This document shows, in pieces, positions 9,878-17,957 of a stretch of DNA of 64,000 bases. Each line of letters opens with the position of its first letter. Position 1 is the stretch's first letter. The stretch lies in contig CP092079.1 of assembly GCA_022226955.1 (NCBI GenBank), positions 3,520,282-3,584,281 of the forward strand, given 5' to 3'. Origin of the DNA: Nitrospira sp. GTDB lineage: Bacteria > Nitrospirota > Nitrospiria > Nitrospirales > Nitrospiraceae. Position numbers and translations under genes: made by a program. A model generated the notes under the pieces. It saw only the letters and a program-made list of their open reading frames with translations. It had not been told where the DNA came from and ran no database searches.

Positions 9878-10128
9878 CCGATGAACAAAGTAGGGGCGTG
9901 AGAGTTCCCAACCTTCTCTTTGGCGCTTGCGTCTTCGTTTGGGCCCCTCCTCCGTATCAATTTGGTCATCGATGTATCTGGTTCAATACACACACCTCGC
10001 AGATTCTCGGCGTACTCGCTAAATTCTTCGAGCATTTCCCGCCTGGGCGAGGCGATTCAGGTTCGGCACGAATGCTGCTCCGTGACCTCCACAGATCATA
10101 TATTTATCTCGAGCAAGGAGGATCTATC

Positions 10129-10506
10129 ATGTCACCTGGCATCTACATTGACGAAATTGATCCTGGGGCCATAGACATGCCGAGCATCACACGGGAACTG
10201 GCCCGAGCGTCGCTAGAGCAAATCTGTGAGCGTGAACTCGCCTGGTTTGTCAATGAGGCGAGCACCCCGGAGACCCGAGCGCAACTGACAGAACTCTTGC
10301 GAGGGCATCTGGTCATGCGCTGGGTGAAAGATGCCATCAAAGGGCGCACGGCACACGAAGCCTTTTACCTTCGGTGCGAACATCCCGCTGCGACGCAGGC
10401 CGATCTTGAGAACGGGGTGTTGATTTGTGAGGTCGGCATGGCCCCGGTTCACCCCTCGGAGTTTGTTGCCTTCCGCATTCTCATCCGATTCGCCTCTCAG
10501 ACATAA
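10129..10506 (+). CDS. Miniature phage tail-sheath-like protein
   Basis: The 125-residue protein opens with SPGIYIDEID, the N-terminal strand typical of contractile tail sheath subunits (PGVYVEEI). It then goes straight to the sheath C-terminal core: ERELAWFVNEASTPETRAQL, IKGRTAHEAFYLRCE, TQADLENGVLICEVGMAPVHP and EFVAFRI. The large middle domains of a normal sheath protein (350-700 residues) are missing. The gene is open, with AAGGAGG 7 bases before the ATG, so it may be expressed rather than decaying. No tube, baseplate or other tail gene is in the window. It may be a sheath-derived domestic protein or a deletion relic of a prophage or injection system. Confidence 0.7.
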   Translation: MSPGIYIDEIDPGAIDMPSITRELARASLEQICERELAWFVNEASTPETRAQLTELLRGHLVMRWVKDAIKGRTAHEAFYLRCEHPAATQADLENGVLICEVGMAPVHPSEFVAFRILIRFASQT

Positions 10507-10819
10507 GGCACTCGCCAGTGTTGGATAAGTCTGGTGGTATGACCCTCGGGGGAAGGAAGCTCAAGCGCAGGCGGTAACATTGGAGGGTGAAGGGCTACGC
10601 ATTCACCGCAGGAGAATGCCGATTAGCGTGACGAAATTAACTCCGCATCCCTTCCCAACATCCAAACTCACCTTCGAAGCTTTACGCCCCCTCGAAACAG
10701 CGCTACCGGAAAGCGTCCGGAAAGCGGCTTCAGCATTCGTGCGAAGATTCGCAAGTTCCTTTGGTGGTCTCTCTATCTGCGATAGGATCACCCTGCACTG
10801 ACTAGCGGGGAGGAACGTC
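10507..10819 (+). other. Intergenic stretch, no gene recognised
   Basis: Short open frames exist on both strands (for example 10580-10801 plus and 10603-10869 minus) but neither has a Shine-Dalgarno or any recognisable family motif. No repeat or terminator with a T-tract is seen. Confidence 0.5.
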
Positions 10820-11017
10820 GTGAACTTTATTAAGATCGGGAACCGCGCACTGAATCTTGATCGCGTCACTTATAGCGAGGTGCAAATTTGGCAAGACGCA
10901 ATATCCGTAAAGATATACATGGCTGGAACCGCGAATAACACCCCAGTGGTGCTGAACGAAGAAGAAGCCAAAGAATTCTGGAAGTATATTGAATACATCG
11001 CTGAAAAACCTGTCTAG
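10820..11017 (+). CDS. Small protein of unknown function
   Basis: This 65-residue frame starts with GTG at 10820, 6 bases after a strong GGGGAGG. The sequence MNFIKIGNRALNLDRVTYSEVQ resembles small uncharacterised proteins that begin F(I/V)xxGxxxINL(D/E)xVT and end with a helix containing EEAxxxWxYIE. Such proteins are predicted beta-sheet folds; their function is not known to me. The good ribosome-binding site supports a real gene. It lies alone in the accessory patch after the mini-sheath gene. Confidence 0.7.
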   Translation: MNFIKIGNRALNLDRVTYSEVQIWQDAISVKIYMAGTANNTPVVLNEEEAKEFWKYIEYIAEKPV

Positions 11018-11272
11018 CCAAGTCCTCGCCAACGGTTTCTGACTTTCCATCGCCTCTTCACTCTTATCCCATACGGCCGTGTGCGCATCGGCAAGCCACA
11101 CCACTTCGTCATGACACCGTCTTTTATCGCGCGAACGAAACGGCCTCTAAATTTCCAATAAAAGTCCATGATCTACTCGATCAATGGTTCCCGTTGTGCT
11201 ACGGTTATAGAAGAATTTGCAGCCAATGAGAGGCGCGGCTACTCAAGAGGGTTACGTAACAAAGGCTGAGCG

Positions 11273-11617
11273 ATGAAACAACGACGATTTCTTCAAGCCA
11301 TTGCCATGTGTGGGGTTCTCTTTTTTATAAATGGCTGTGCGAGTGAGTACAATGCGTTTCATACGCAAACGGGAGATCCGATTCTCCTTTCACGGCGAGC
11401 CTACTCAAAAGAAACCTGCCTGGAAAAGATTCATGCGGAAGGTGCCCGTCTTGGAGTCACCTTTCGCTATATCCACGTACGAGGATCTTTTTTCGGTCAA
11501 TCACTCCTGTGGCCCTTTGAAGGCGGGTATGCCTGCGAGGCCGCTATAGGACCTGAAGAGAAACCTAAAGGCATTTACCCACTGAAAGACTCGCCCCTGC
11601 TCGCGTACAGAGAGTGA
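11273..11617 (+). CDS. Small lipoprotein of unknown function
   Basis: The 114-residue protein has a lipoprotein signal: basic start MKQRR, hydrophobic stretch, and lipobox FINGC with Cys22. The mature part (about 92 residues) has three further cysteines and no domain I recognise; the segment SFFGQSLLWPFEGGYACE may be a compact conserved core. Secretion across the inner membrane and lipidation are expected from the signal. It has no obvious operon partner. Confidence 0.7.
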   Translation: MKQRRFLQAIAMCGVLFFINGCASEYNAFHTQTGDPILLSRRAYSKETCLEKIHAEGARLGVTFRYIHVRGSFFGQSLLWPFEGGYACEAAIGPEEKPKGIYPLKDSPLLAYRE

Positions 11618-11992
11618 CATGTTCTCGCACCCGCAGCCCGAGCGATCAACACAACAAAAAATAGTTCCCATCCATACTGACCATTAGCAGTAATAATATT
11701 TCTCATCTTGGGTCAATCCTCTGTTGACAACACCGCTTATAGCGCAGTAATACTCACTCGTCCACAAAATATAGGGGCGTGCGGTCACGATGCCCCTTTT
11801 CGCACTTCGCTCCTGGAATTGCGAGCAAGCCGAATGGAGGTAGACCCAGGACTCTGGCACAACGGTTATAGCGGCCAGATCCATAAGAAAGACGGAAGAC
11901 GAGTGCTGGCAATCGACATCGGCATTCGAGGAAATCTTTGGCTCGCCCCTGTCCTTATAGCAACCTGTTGGGATCAGGAACAAGGAGTACGC
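11618..11992 (+). other. Intergenic stretch, no gene recognised
   Basis: An open frame continues upstream of the next gene to 11708 but contains no motif and has no ribosome-binding site. The opposite strand is open for 99 codons (11684-11983), also without support. The region is comparatively AT-rich; nothing else is seen. Confidence 0.5.
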
Positions 11993-12370
11993 ATGGAAGA
12001 TCTAGTCATTGAAGAAGAAGGTACCTCCTCAGCATTAACGATTACTCTCGGTGATTTTCTCGTCTTTATTAACTGGATGAATCAAACGGAAAAAGCGCTC
12101 GAACACGCGGAAGCTCTTCCCACCATGCCACAACTCGATTCCGCAAAGGTCCGTAGCTGGATTCAACTCGTCCAGCGCCTGGAAGAGCGCTTTCGCCGCA
12201 GTGAAGAAAAACAGCTGGCCATGGAAGCCAACGTCATCGCACAGGAAGCCCAGCTTGGCCAACTGGTCTCCTACCTGCATTCAAATATTGCATCCTTATA
12301 TGAGAATCTTGGACAGTCACAAAAAGCGGATGAAGTTCGTCGACGAGCTGAAGCCCTTCATTCTGCCTAG
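11993..12370 (+). CDS. Helical protein of unknown function
   Basis: The ATG at 11993 has AAGGAG 5 bases upstream, which fixes the start better than an upstream ATG at 11708. The 125 residues begin with an acidic strand region (MEDLVIEEEGTSSALTITLGD) and continue as amphipathic helices; the last third (LYENLGQSQKADEVRRRAEAL) looks like one tetratricopeptide-like hairpin. No family is recognised. A 7-bp inverted repeat (GGAGAAG at 12389 and CTTCTCC at 12411) follows and could end the transcript, although it lacks a T-tract. Confidence 0.6.
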   Translation: MEDLVIEEEGTSSALTITLGDFLVFINWMNQTEKALEHAEALPTMPQLDSAKVRSWIQLVQRLEERFRRSEEKQLAMEANVIAQEAQLGQLVSYLHSNIASLYENLGQSQKADEVRRRAEALHSA

Positions 12371-12527
12371 CTCCAGATAAACCATCCCGGAGAAGCAGCC
12401 GCACCGCGCACTTCTCCTGGCTTCCCTCCACCGGTGCCACTCAAGCAGCTCGCGCTCTTGACGGTCTCTTCTGTTTCCAGCATTTCCTTGTGAAGACATG
12501 GACTTTGTCTATACTTGAGACAGCACT

Positions 12528-12541
12528 ATCCGGATCCGGAT
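12528..12541. promoter_or_regulatory. Perfect 14-bp palindrome before the GGDEF gene
   Basis: ATCCGGATCCGGAT is an exact palindrome 22 bases upstream of the first possible start of the diguanylate cyclase gene. Its position fits an operator overlapping the promoter or leader. No DNA-binding partner can be named. Confidence 0.35.
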
Positions 12542-12562
12542 TAGAAACGAGTCCATTCAGCA

Positions 12563-13525
12563 ATGTTTTCATTCGCAGGGGGGTCGGCGTTGAGCCCTTC
12601 CGTCATTAAACTGCTCCTGGTCGAAGACAATGATGTCGATGCTCATCTCACCAGGGACATTCTGGCCGAATGGAGCATTGAACAATTCGACATCACCCAC
12701 GTCACCCGACTCAGCGAAGCCTTTGCTCGTTTGGTACGCGATCGCTACGATGCCATCTTGCTCGATCTCTCCTTGCCCGATGCGTACGGGCTCCCTACGC
12801 TAAAACAAATTCAGGCCACGAGTCCCACCATCCCAATTATCGTCCTCAGCGGGGTGAGTGACCAGACCCTCTCTCTTCAAGCAGTGCAGCAAGGCGCCCA
12901 GGACTATCTGGTTAAAGGGCAGGGCCACCCTGAATTGCTCGCTCGCTCCATTCGCTATGCCATTGAACGGAAACGAGCGGAAGAACGCATGACCTACCTG
13001 GCGCAATACGACCAGCTGACTGGACTCGTCAACCGAACATTGTTTCGCGACCGTCTGATTCAAGCCATGGCGCGGAGCAAACGACTCCAACGGCCGCTCG
13101 GCTTGATGTTGTTGGATCTCGACCGGTTTAAAACCGTAAACGACACAATGGGACACGACGTGGGCGATTTACTGCTCAAATCCGTGGCGGACCGGCTCAA
13201 ACTCTGCGTCAGAGAAGTCGATACTGTGGCTCGGATGGGCGGAGACGAGTTTACGATTATCCTGGAGGGATGCTCAACGGATCAGGACATGACCGTCGTG
13301 GCTCAACGCATTACTGAATCGCTGGGGGAGCCCTTCGAACTGGGCCTCCATCACCCGTCGATCGGCGTCAGCATCGGGATTACCGTCTATCCAGCAGATA
13401 ATCATGATATCGACGACCTGTTGAAACATGCCGACGCGGCAATGTATCAGGCCAAACAAAAAGGCGGCAGCGCCTTTCAATTCCATACATCCATTGCAAA
13501 GCCTCAATCCCCTCTTGTCTCGTAG
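12563..13525 (+). CDS. Response regulator with diguanylate cyclase (GGDEF) domain
   Basis: It probably makes cyclic di-GMP under control of phosphorylation. The 320-residue protein has a receiver domain (about residues 14-130) with acidic pocket EDND and phospho-acceptor Asp68 in LLDLSLPD, then a GGDEF domain (about 145-310). The GGDEF active site is intact (MGGDEF at 225-230), and the upstream RxxD (REVD, 217-220) forms a product-inhibition I-site. No EAL domain is present. Start is uncertain: ATG at 12563, or a TTG about 27 bases later preceded by GGGGGG. No kinase lies next to it. Confidence 0.9.
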   Translation: MFSFAGGSALSPSVIKLLLVEDNDVDAHLTRDILAEWSIEQFDITHVTRLSEAFARLVRDRYDAILLDLSLPDAYGLPTLKQIQATSPTIPIIVLSGVSDQTLSLQAVQQGAQDYLVKGQGHPELLARSIRYAIERKRAEERMTYLAQYDQLTGLVNRTLFRDRLIQAMARSKRLQRPLGLMLLDLDRFKTVNDTMGHDVGDLLLKSVADRLKLCVREVDTVARMGGDEFTIILEGCSTDQDMTVVAQRITESLGEPFELGLHHPSIGVSIGITVYPADNHDIDDLLKHADAAMYQAKQKGGSAFQFHTSIAKPQSPLVS

Positions 13526-13537
13526 CAAACACGACCT

Positions 13538-14326
13538 CTAGCGACCGATCTCTTTCAGCGGTTGGTCCGTCACCGCATACGCCCCTCGCGGATTACCTGC
13601 GAGATCGTTGGCCTGGGCCAATTCTGAAAAAACCGGATTGGGATGCGCATCCGATGTCGCCACAACCCCCCAATGCTGGTTGTCTCGGCAACGATTGTCC
13701 GCCAGCAACGCGCCGCCGTGATGAAACAGTAGTATGCCGCTTAGCATGTTGCTGTCGCATTGATTCCTGACGATATCGGGACACGTCCCTTCGTCACGGA
13801 CAGCAATACCGAAATGATGATTGTCGAAACACCGATTGTCCGCAACGCGCGGCTGCGCGCCGGCGAACACAAAAATCCCCGACTCTCGATTGCGGCAGAC
13901 TTCATTGCCTGAGAAAGTCACTCGGCATTCCGGGCCATACAACACAACACCCGACAAAACCCCTTCCATTGCGCGACAGTCTGAAATGACGCAGGCGCTA
14001 TCCAGAACGTTGATGGCCGAATGTTGATCGCTCCCCACATACCGAAAGGCAATTCCTGAAATCCTTCCACCAGAAACCTGCTGTAAGTATAAGGGCCCCG
14101 CGCGACGAGAAAAGATCTGCACCTGGTCGCGCCCAGCACCAATCAAGCGCACCGAACGATCCGAGATGAAGATCTTATCTTCATAAATACCTGGTCGAAT
14201 ATAAATCTGATCCGGTTCCGCCGCATCGCGCAGCGCGTCACTAGGGAGGGAGTAACAACGTGGGTCCGTTGGATCGACAACGAGCGTCTTGCCGCCAGCT
14301 GGATTGGGTGGGAGTAATTCATCCAT
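13538..14326 (-). CDS. Right-handed parallel beta-helix repeat protein
   Basis: The 262 residues contain a ladder of roughly 22-residue repeats with Asn/Cys at the turns (NEVCRNRESGIFVFAGAQP, then RVADNRCFDNHHFGIAV, NQCDSNMLSGILLF and NRCRDNQHWGVVA). This is the pattern of PbH1/NosD-like pectate-lyase folds. The N-terminal part (GIYEDKIFISDRSVRLIGAG) is the usual entry segment. No signal peptide is visible, so it is probably cytosolic. The ATG at 14326 is preferred over a GTG at 14335 because GAAGG lies 8 bases before it. Ligand or enzymatic role is unknown. Confidence 0.8.
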   Translation of the reverse strand: MDELLPPNPAGGKTLVVDPTDPRCYSLPSDALRDAAEPDQIYIRPGIYEDKIFISDRSVRLIGAGRDQVQIFSRRAGPLYLQQVSGGRISGIAFRYVGSDQHSAINVLDSACVISDCRAMEGVLSGVVLYGPECRVTFSGNEVCRNRESGIFVFAGAQPRVADNRCFDNHHFGIAVRDEGTCPDIVRNQCDSNMLSGILLFHHGGALLADNRCRDNQHWGVVATSDAHPNPVFSELAQANDLAGNPRGAYAVTDQPLKEIGR

Positions 14327-14512
14327 GTCTAGCACCTTCTTTTCCCGCGAGCGATAACAGTTGCGGCATTAAAGTCCCCTGGGCAAAAATGGACTCGTAC
14401 AATTCTGTCACCATTCAGCGCCTCCAGCCAAATTGTGTCAGAATTGCTCCTCTGAGATAGCCTGAACGCATCGGTTTTTCACCATTTTTCACACCTTGCA
14501 TTATCGTCTCTG

Positions 14513-14527
14513 TGGCATACCGATTGC
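14513..14527 (+). promoter_or_regulatory. Candidate sigma-54 promoter
   Basis: TGGCATACCGATTGC has the GG and GC dinucleotides at exactly the -24/-12 spacing of the RpoN consensus TGGCAC-N5-TTGC. The predicted start site is near 14539, leaving a leader of about 37 bases before the ATG at 14576. The hit is by eye; no enhancer-binding regulator gene is next to it. Confidence 0.5.
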
Positions 14528-14575
14528 GTTATCTCCGGTGAAAATATGACGGGGCTGACTTGCTGGAGGGACACT

Positions 14576-15076
14576 ATGAAGACGCAATTACGAATCGGAA
14601 TCTTCGTCGTGATGGGTGCCGTACTCTTCTCGCCCAATATTCCATCGGCCGCTCAAGGCCAGATGCAAGACAGCTCCCGCCGCTTATATGACCGGGTCAT
14701 GGAAGAGTTCAAGCACCGGGATTATGAAGCGGCGCTCGCTGGGTTTCGCTTCTTTATCGAAGTTCATGGGCACTCCGCCCTCGCAGCAAACGCTCAATAT
14801 TGGATCGGCGAATGCCAGTATCGATTGGGGCGTTACAAAGATTCGCTCGCTTCATTTTACAACGTTGTCTCTTACTATCCACTCAGTCCAAAACTGGCCG
14901 CATCGACGCTGAAAATCGGGCAAGCCTACACGAAATTGGGCGATCAGGATAAAGCCCGCATGATGTTTGAACGCGTAGTCGACCAGTATCCCGACAGTTC
15001 AGAAGCTGAGCTCGCCAGAAAAGCCATCGATACAACGACCGCCAAGTCTGAACCAATCGCGCATACCCTTGAATAG
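14576..15076 (+). CDS. Exported TPR protein, CpoB/YbgF-like
   Basis: The 166-residue protein has a signal peptide (MKTQLRIGIFVVMGAVLF, cleavage near residue 28) and then tandem tetratricopeptide units of the Tol-Pal type: SALAANAQYWIGECQYRLGR, LSPKLAASTLKIGQAYTKLG and a final RVVDQYPDSSEAELAR. These match the C-terminal domain of CpoB (YbgF). It lacks the N-terminal coiled coil and has no tol-pal neighbours, so the pathway is uncertain. GGAGG sits 6 bases before the ATG. A candidate sigma-54 promoter precedes it. Confidence 0.8.
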   Translation: MKTQLRIGIFVVMGAVLFSPNIPSAAQGQMQDSSRRLYDRVMEEFKHRDYEAALAGFRFFIEVHGHSALAANAQYWIGECQYRLGRYKDSLASFYNVVSYYPLSPKLAASTLKIGQAYTKLGDQDKARMMFERVVDQYPDSSEAELARKAIDTTTAKSEPIAHTLE

Positions 15077-15108
15077 CATACCGGAACTTGCCCCCTTCCA
15101 CCGACCGT

Positions 15109-15618
15109 TTATGATTCGTCTGGCTCGCATCCGAGCAGGGATGCGAGCGCGGGAACGGTGTAGGACTTCTGCACCCGCAAGGTCACCAGCTTGATTCCCG
15201 CCGCATCCAACACTGATTCAATCACACGCTGCCGATCGTCCTGCCTCCCCCGCATGCCACTATCCTCTACTTGCACCACCTGTTCAACTTGCCTTGACCC
15301 CGGATGCACAAGAACAAACGCCACACGCTTCAGCGCAATCTGACGAAACGCTTGCGCCCGGACTTCTCCGGTCGCAGCAATGTGAACAACCGCCCATAGC
15401 GGAACCTGAGAAAAGACGAGATACTGATCCTGAACGGCCAGCCGAATGAGGTTATACAGCAACACTTCTTGCTCAGTGAGCAATGAAGCGGGTGTTACCG
15501 TTGTACCAACAGGAAAGACCGGCTCTAAACCCTTCCTCTTATCTGACGAGGGGTTCCGTTTCCATAACAGCAAAACCAGTGCGACTAGGACAAGAGCGCT
15601 AACGAATATGACGTCCAT
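15109..15618 (-). CDS. Membrane-anchored DUF2726 protein
   Basis: The 169 residues start with one transmembrane helix (VIFVSALVLVALVLLLW), followed by a soluble DUF2726-like domain: LLTEQEVLLYNLIRLAVQDQ, VFSQVPLWAVV, then LKRVAFVLVHPGSRQVEQVVQV and a C-terminal LLDAAGIKL-like strand. DUF2726 folds resemble restriction-endonuclease-like or very-short-patch-repair folds, but no catalytic set is obvious here. Function is unknown. It is convergent with the TPR gene and lies 17 bases after anmK on the same strand. Confidence 0.75.
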   Translation of the reverse strand: MDVIFVSALVLVALVLLLWKRNPSSDKRKGLEPVFPVGTTVTPASLLTEQEVLLYNLIRLAVQDQYLVFSQVPLWAVVHIAATGEVRAQAFRQIALKRVAFVLVHPGSRQVEQVVQVEDSGMRGRQDDRQRVIESVLDAAGIKLVTLRVQKSYTVPALASLLGCEPDES

Positions 15619-15635
15619 GTGCTACCAGCGGCCCT

Positions 15636-16817
15636 TCAAGACAAGCGCTTCAGCCGGCGCATCCACCCCGGCCCGCTGGGGACGATACACCCCAGCAGCG
15701 CTGGATGACTCGCGCCGGTGACGGCGGGGACATTGCCGCACTGATCCATCGCCGTTTGATACGCCAACACGGCAAACGCAACCGCCTCAAAGGCTTTGCT
15801 ATCCCACCCAATCGCGTCAAACGTAGTGACCGGAACCGGTGAAAATACGTCGGCGAGATGCGCCATAATGGCGCGATTCCGCACACCCCCGCCACCGACA
15901 ATCACTTCGTCGATTCCTCCTTCAATCCATCGCCTAGCCGTGCCGACCGACTCTGCCGTCCAACGGCTGCATGTGGCCAGGAGCGTTTCGATTGAAAGCT
16001 GGCGGGCCTTCTGAATAGCCACAAGTTCCTCAACCATCGGCGCGCCGAATAGTTCTCGTCCCGTCGATTTCGGAGGTTGCTTCAATAGGTAGGGATGCGC
16101 CAGCAACTTTGCCAGCAACCGGCCGTCCGGCCGCTCACGCGAGGCAAGACGTCCGTCTCGATCCATCGAAACACGGCCACCCGTCGCTCGATACATGAGG
16201 CCGTCTAAAACCATATTGGCCGGACCGGTATCGAAGGCAATGACGCCATCGACCCCTTTCCCGCGCGGCAAATAGGTGATGTTGCTGATCCCACCAAGAT
16301 TCACGACCAACCGTGCCCGCCGGGGATGGCGGAAGACCAACGCATGCACGCCAGGAGTCAGTGGCGCGCCTTGGCCACCGGCGGCAATATCCCGCGGGCG
16401 GAAGTCCGCAACTGTCGTAATGCCCGTTCGCTCGGCGATCACTGCAGGCTCGGCAATCTGCAGCGTAGATCGGATGGCGCCGACTCCGGTATCCTTGATT
16501 CCATGAGGCAAATGGTGAACCGTCTGGCCATGAGAGCCGATTAAATCGATATCCTCCGGACACAGTCCGGCGGTTCGAATCACGCCGAGCGCCGCATTGG
16601 CAAACCATTCACCGAGCAAGGCATTCAAGTGGCAAATTTCCGCGACGGACCCAGACGCCGAGGCCGCGAGAATTCGCTGTTGCAGAGAGCGCGGGTACGG
16701 CAGCGCATGAAACGCCAGCGTGCGTAGGTCCAGCCCTTTCCTCGAGCGCGCAATCTCGACCAGCGCCGCATCGACTCCATCGCCAGACGTGCCGGACATC
16801 AGTCCTACCACTTTCAT
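15636..16817 (-). CDS. anmK: Anhydro-N-acetylmuramic acid kinase
   Basis: AnmK phosphorylates and opens 1,6-anhydro-MurNAc released during murein turnover, giving MurNAc-6-phosphate. The 393-residue protein has the ASKHA-fold family signature: start VVGLMSGTSGDGVDAALVEI, DLIGSHGQTVHHLP, VADFRPRDIAAGGQGAPLTP, NLGGISNITYLP, AFDTGPANMVLD and a C-terminal VVGGGGVRN. The family length is about 370-390. It suggests peptidoglycan recycling. No other recycling gene is adjacent. Confidence 0.95.
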   Translation of the reverse strand: MKVVGLMSGTSGDGVDAALVEIARSRKGLDLRTLAFHALPYPRSLQQRILAASASGSVAEICHLNALLGEWFANAALGVIRTAGLCPEDIDLIGSHGQTVHHLPHGIKDTGVGAIRSTLQIAEPAVIAERTGITTVADFRPRDIAAGGQGAPLTPGVHALVFRHPRRARLVVNLGGISNITYLPRGKGVDGVIAFDTGPANMVLDGLMYRATGGRVSMDRDGRLASRERPDGRLLAKLLAHPYLLKQPPKSTGRELFGAPMVEELVAIQKARQLSIETLLATCSRWTAESVGTARRWIEGGIDEVIVGGGGVRNRAIMAHLADVFSPVPVTTFDAIGWDSKAFEAVAFAVLAYQTAMDQCGNVPAVTGASHPALLGCIVPSGPGWMRRLKRLS

Positions 16818-16958
16818 ACTCTTGCGCCCCTTTCCGCGATAGGCCTTGCACAGATCTCGCGCCGCTACGCTAATGGAAGTCCGTCATGCGGTCAAGCCAT
16901 TGCGCTTCCAACCCTGAATGTGCGCGTCGGATCGGCTCGTTGACATCACAGAACCCCG

Positions 16959-17912
16959 ATGCTACCGTCCCCGCCCATGTTTGCCCTATTTCGAATGGCG
17001 TTCAAAATGACGTGCGCGGCCGGATGCGGCCTCGCGCTGCTCGTGCCGTCGCCGACCCCGGCGGCCTCCCTGCCTCCCTTGAACGTCGTCGTTACAATTC
17101 CGGTTCTGAAGGATCTCGCGCAACAAGTAGGCGGCCCATACGTACATGTCACGTCTCTCCTGAGCGGCTATGAGAACGAACATACCTATGCGCCTAAACC
17201 CAGCGACTTGATCGCAGTCAGAAAAGCTCGGGTCCTTTTTGAAGTCGGCATTGGACTGGAAATCTGGGTGTCGGCCCTAGTGAAGAATGCCGGAAGCCCT
17301 TCCTTGGTGGTGATCACGACCTCCGACGGCATTGGATTGATCCGCGATCATTCGGGTCAGGAAGTCGCCCAGCCTGGAGACCATCAGCATGCCAACGACG
17401 GCAATCCGCATGTATGGATGGATCCCGAGAGCGTTGCCACGATGCTCCGACACATTACAGAGACGCTTATTAAGCTCGACCCCGCGCATGCCAAGGAGTT
17501 TCGCGTCAACCAAGCCGCATATTTGCGCCAGCTGGACCAACTTCGAAACGAGTTATCTGAACGTGTGAAACGGCTGCCCGATCGGCGCTTTGTTGCCCAC
17601 CATCCGGCCTGGCCCTACCTGGCAAGACGGTTTGGTTTCGACATCGTGGCCACCATCCAAGCGCAATCCGGCACAGAACCCTCGGCCCTTCAGATTCAAT
17701 CGCTCGTCGCAAAAATCAAAAACGACCGGATCAAAGTCATCGTCTCCGAAATCCAGTTGAGCCAGCGCATTCCCGAGCTCTTGGCAAAGGAAGCCAAAGC
17801 CCGCGTGATTGTCCTCACCACACTTCCTGGCGGACTCCCCGGTACCGAGACCTACCTCGACATGCTTCGCTATAATGTGCTCCAATTGGCCAACGCGCTT
17901 GAGGCGCCATAA
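16959..17912 (+). CDS. znuA: Zinc/manganese ABC transporter, periplasmic binding protein
   Basis: This cluster A-I metal-binding protein (317 residues) captures Zn2+ or Mn2+ in the periplasm. After a signal peptide (about residues 7-36) the expected ligand sites are visible: His in YENEHTYAP, His in GNPHVWMDPESV, His in FVAHHPAWPYLARRFG, and an acidic residue in VIVSEIQLS. A short His-rich loop (DHQHANDGNPH) precedes the second ligand. Start is uncertain among ATGs at 16959, 16977 and 16995; none has a clear Shine-Dalgarno. It opens the operon with ATPase and permease genes. Metal specificity is inferred. Confidence 0.88.
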   Translation: MLPSPPMFALFRMAFKMTCAAGCGLALLVPSPTPAASLPPLNVVVTIPVLKDLAQQVGGPYVHVTSLLSGYENEHTYAPKPSDLIAVRKARVLFEVGIGLEIWVSALVKNAGSPSLVVITTSDGIGLIRDHSGQEVAQPGDHQHANDGNPHVWMDPESVATMLRHITETLIKLDPAHAKEFRVNQAAYLRQLDQLRNELSERVKRLPDRRFVAHHPAWPYLARRFGFDIVATIQAQSGTEPSALQIQSLVAKIKNDRIKVIVSEIQLSQRIPELLAKEAKARVIVLTTLPGGLPGTETYLDMLRYNVLQLANALEAP

Positions 17913-17957
17913 CCATCGGCCTTAGTACGCTCAGCGCCGGAAGGAGCCCGGTTTCTC

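Noticed and set aside
16818-16958. Zur-type operator before znuA
   Set aside because: No AT-rich palindrome of the expected kind was found by eye in the 141 bases upstream.
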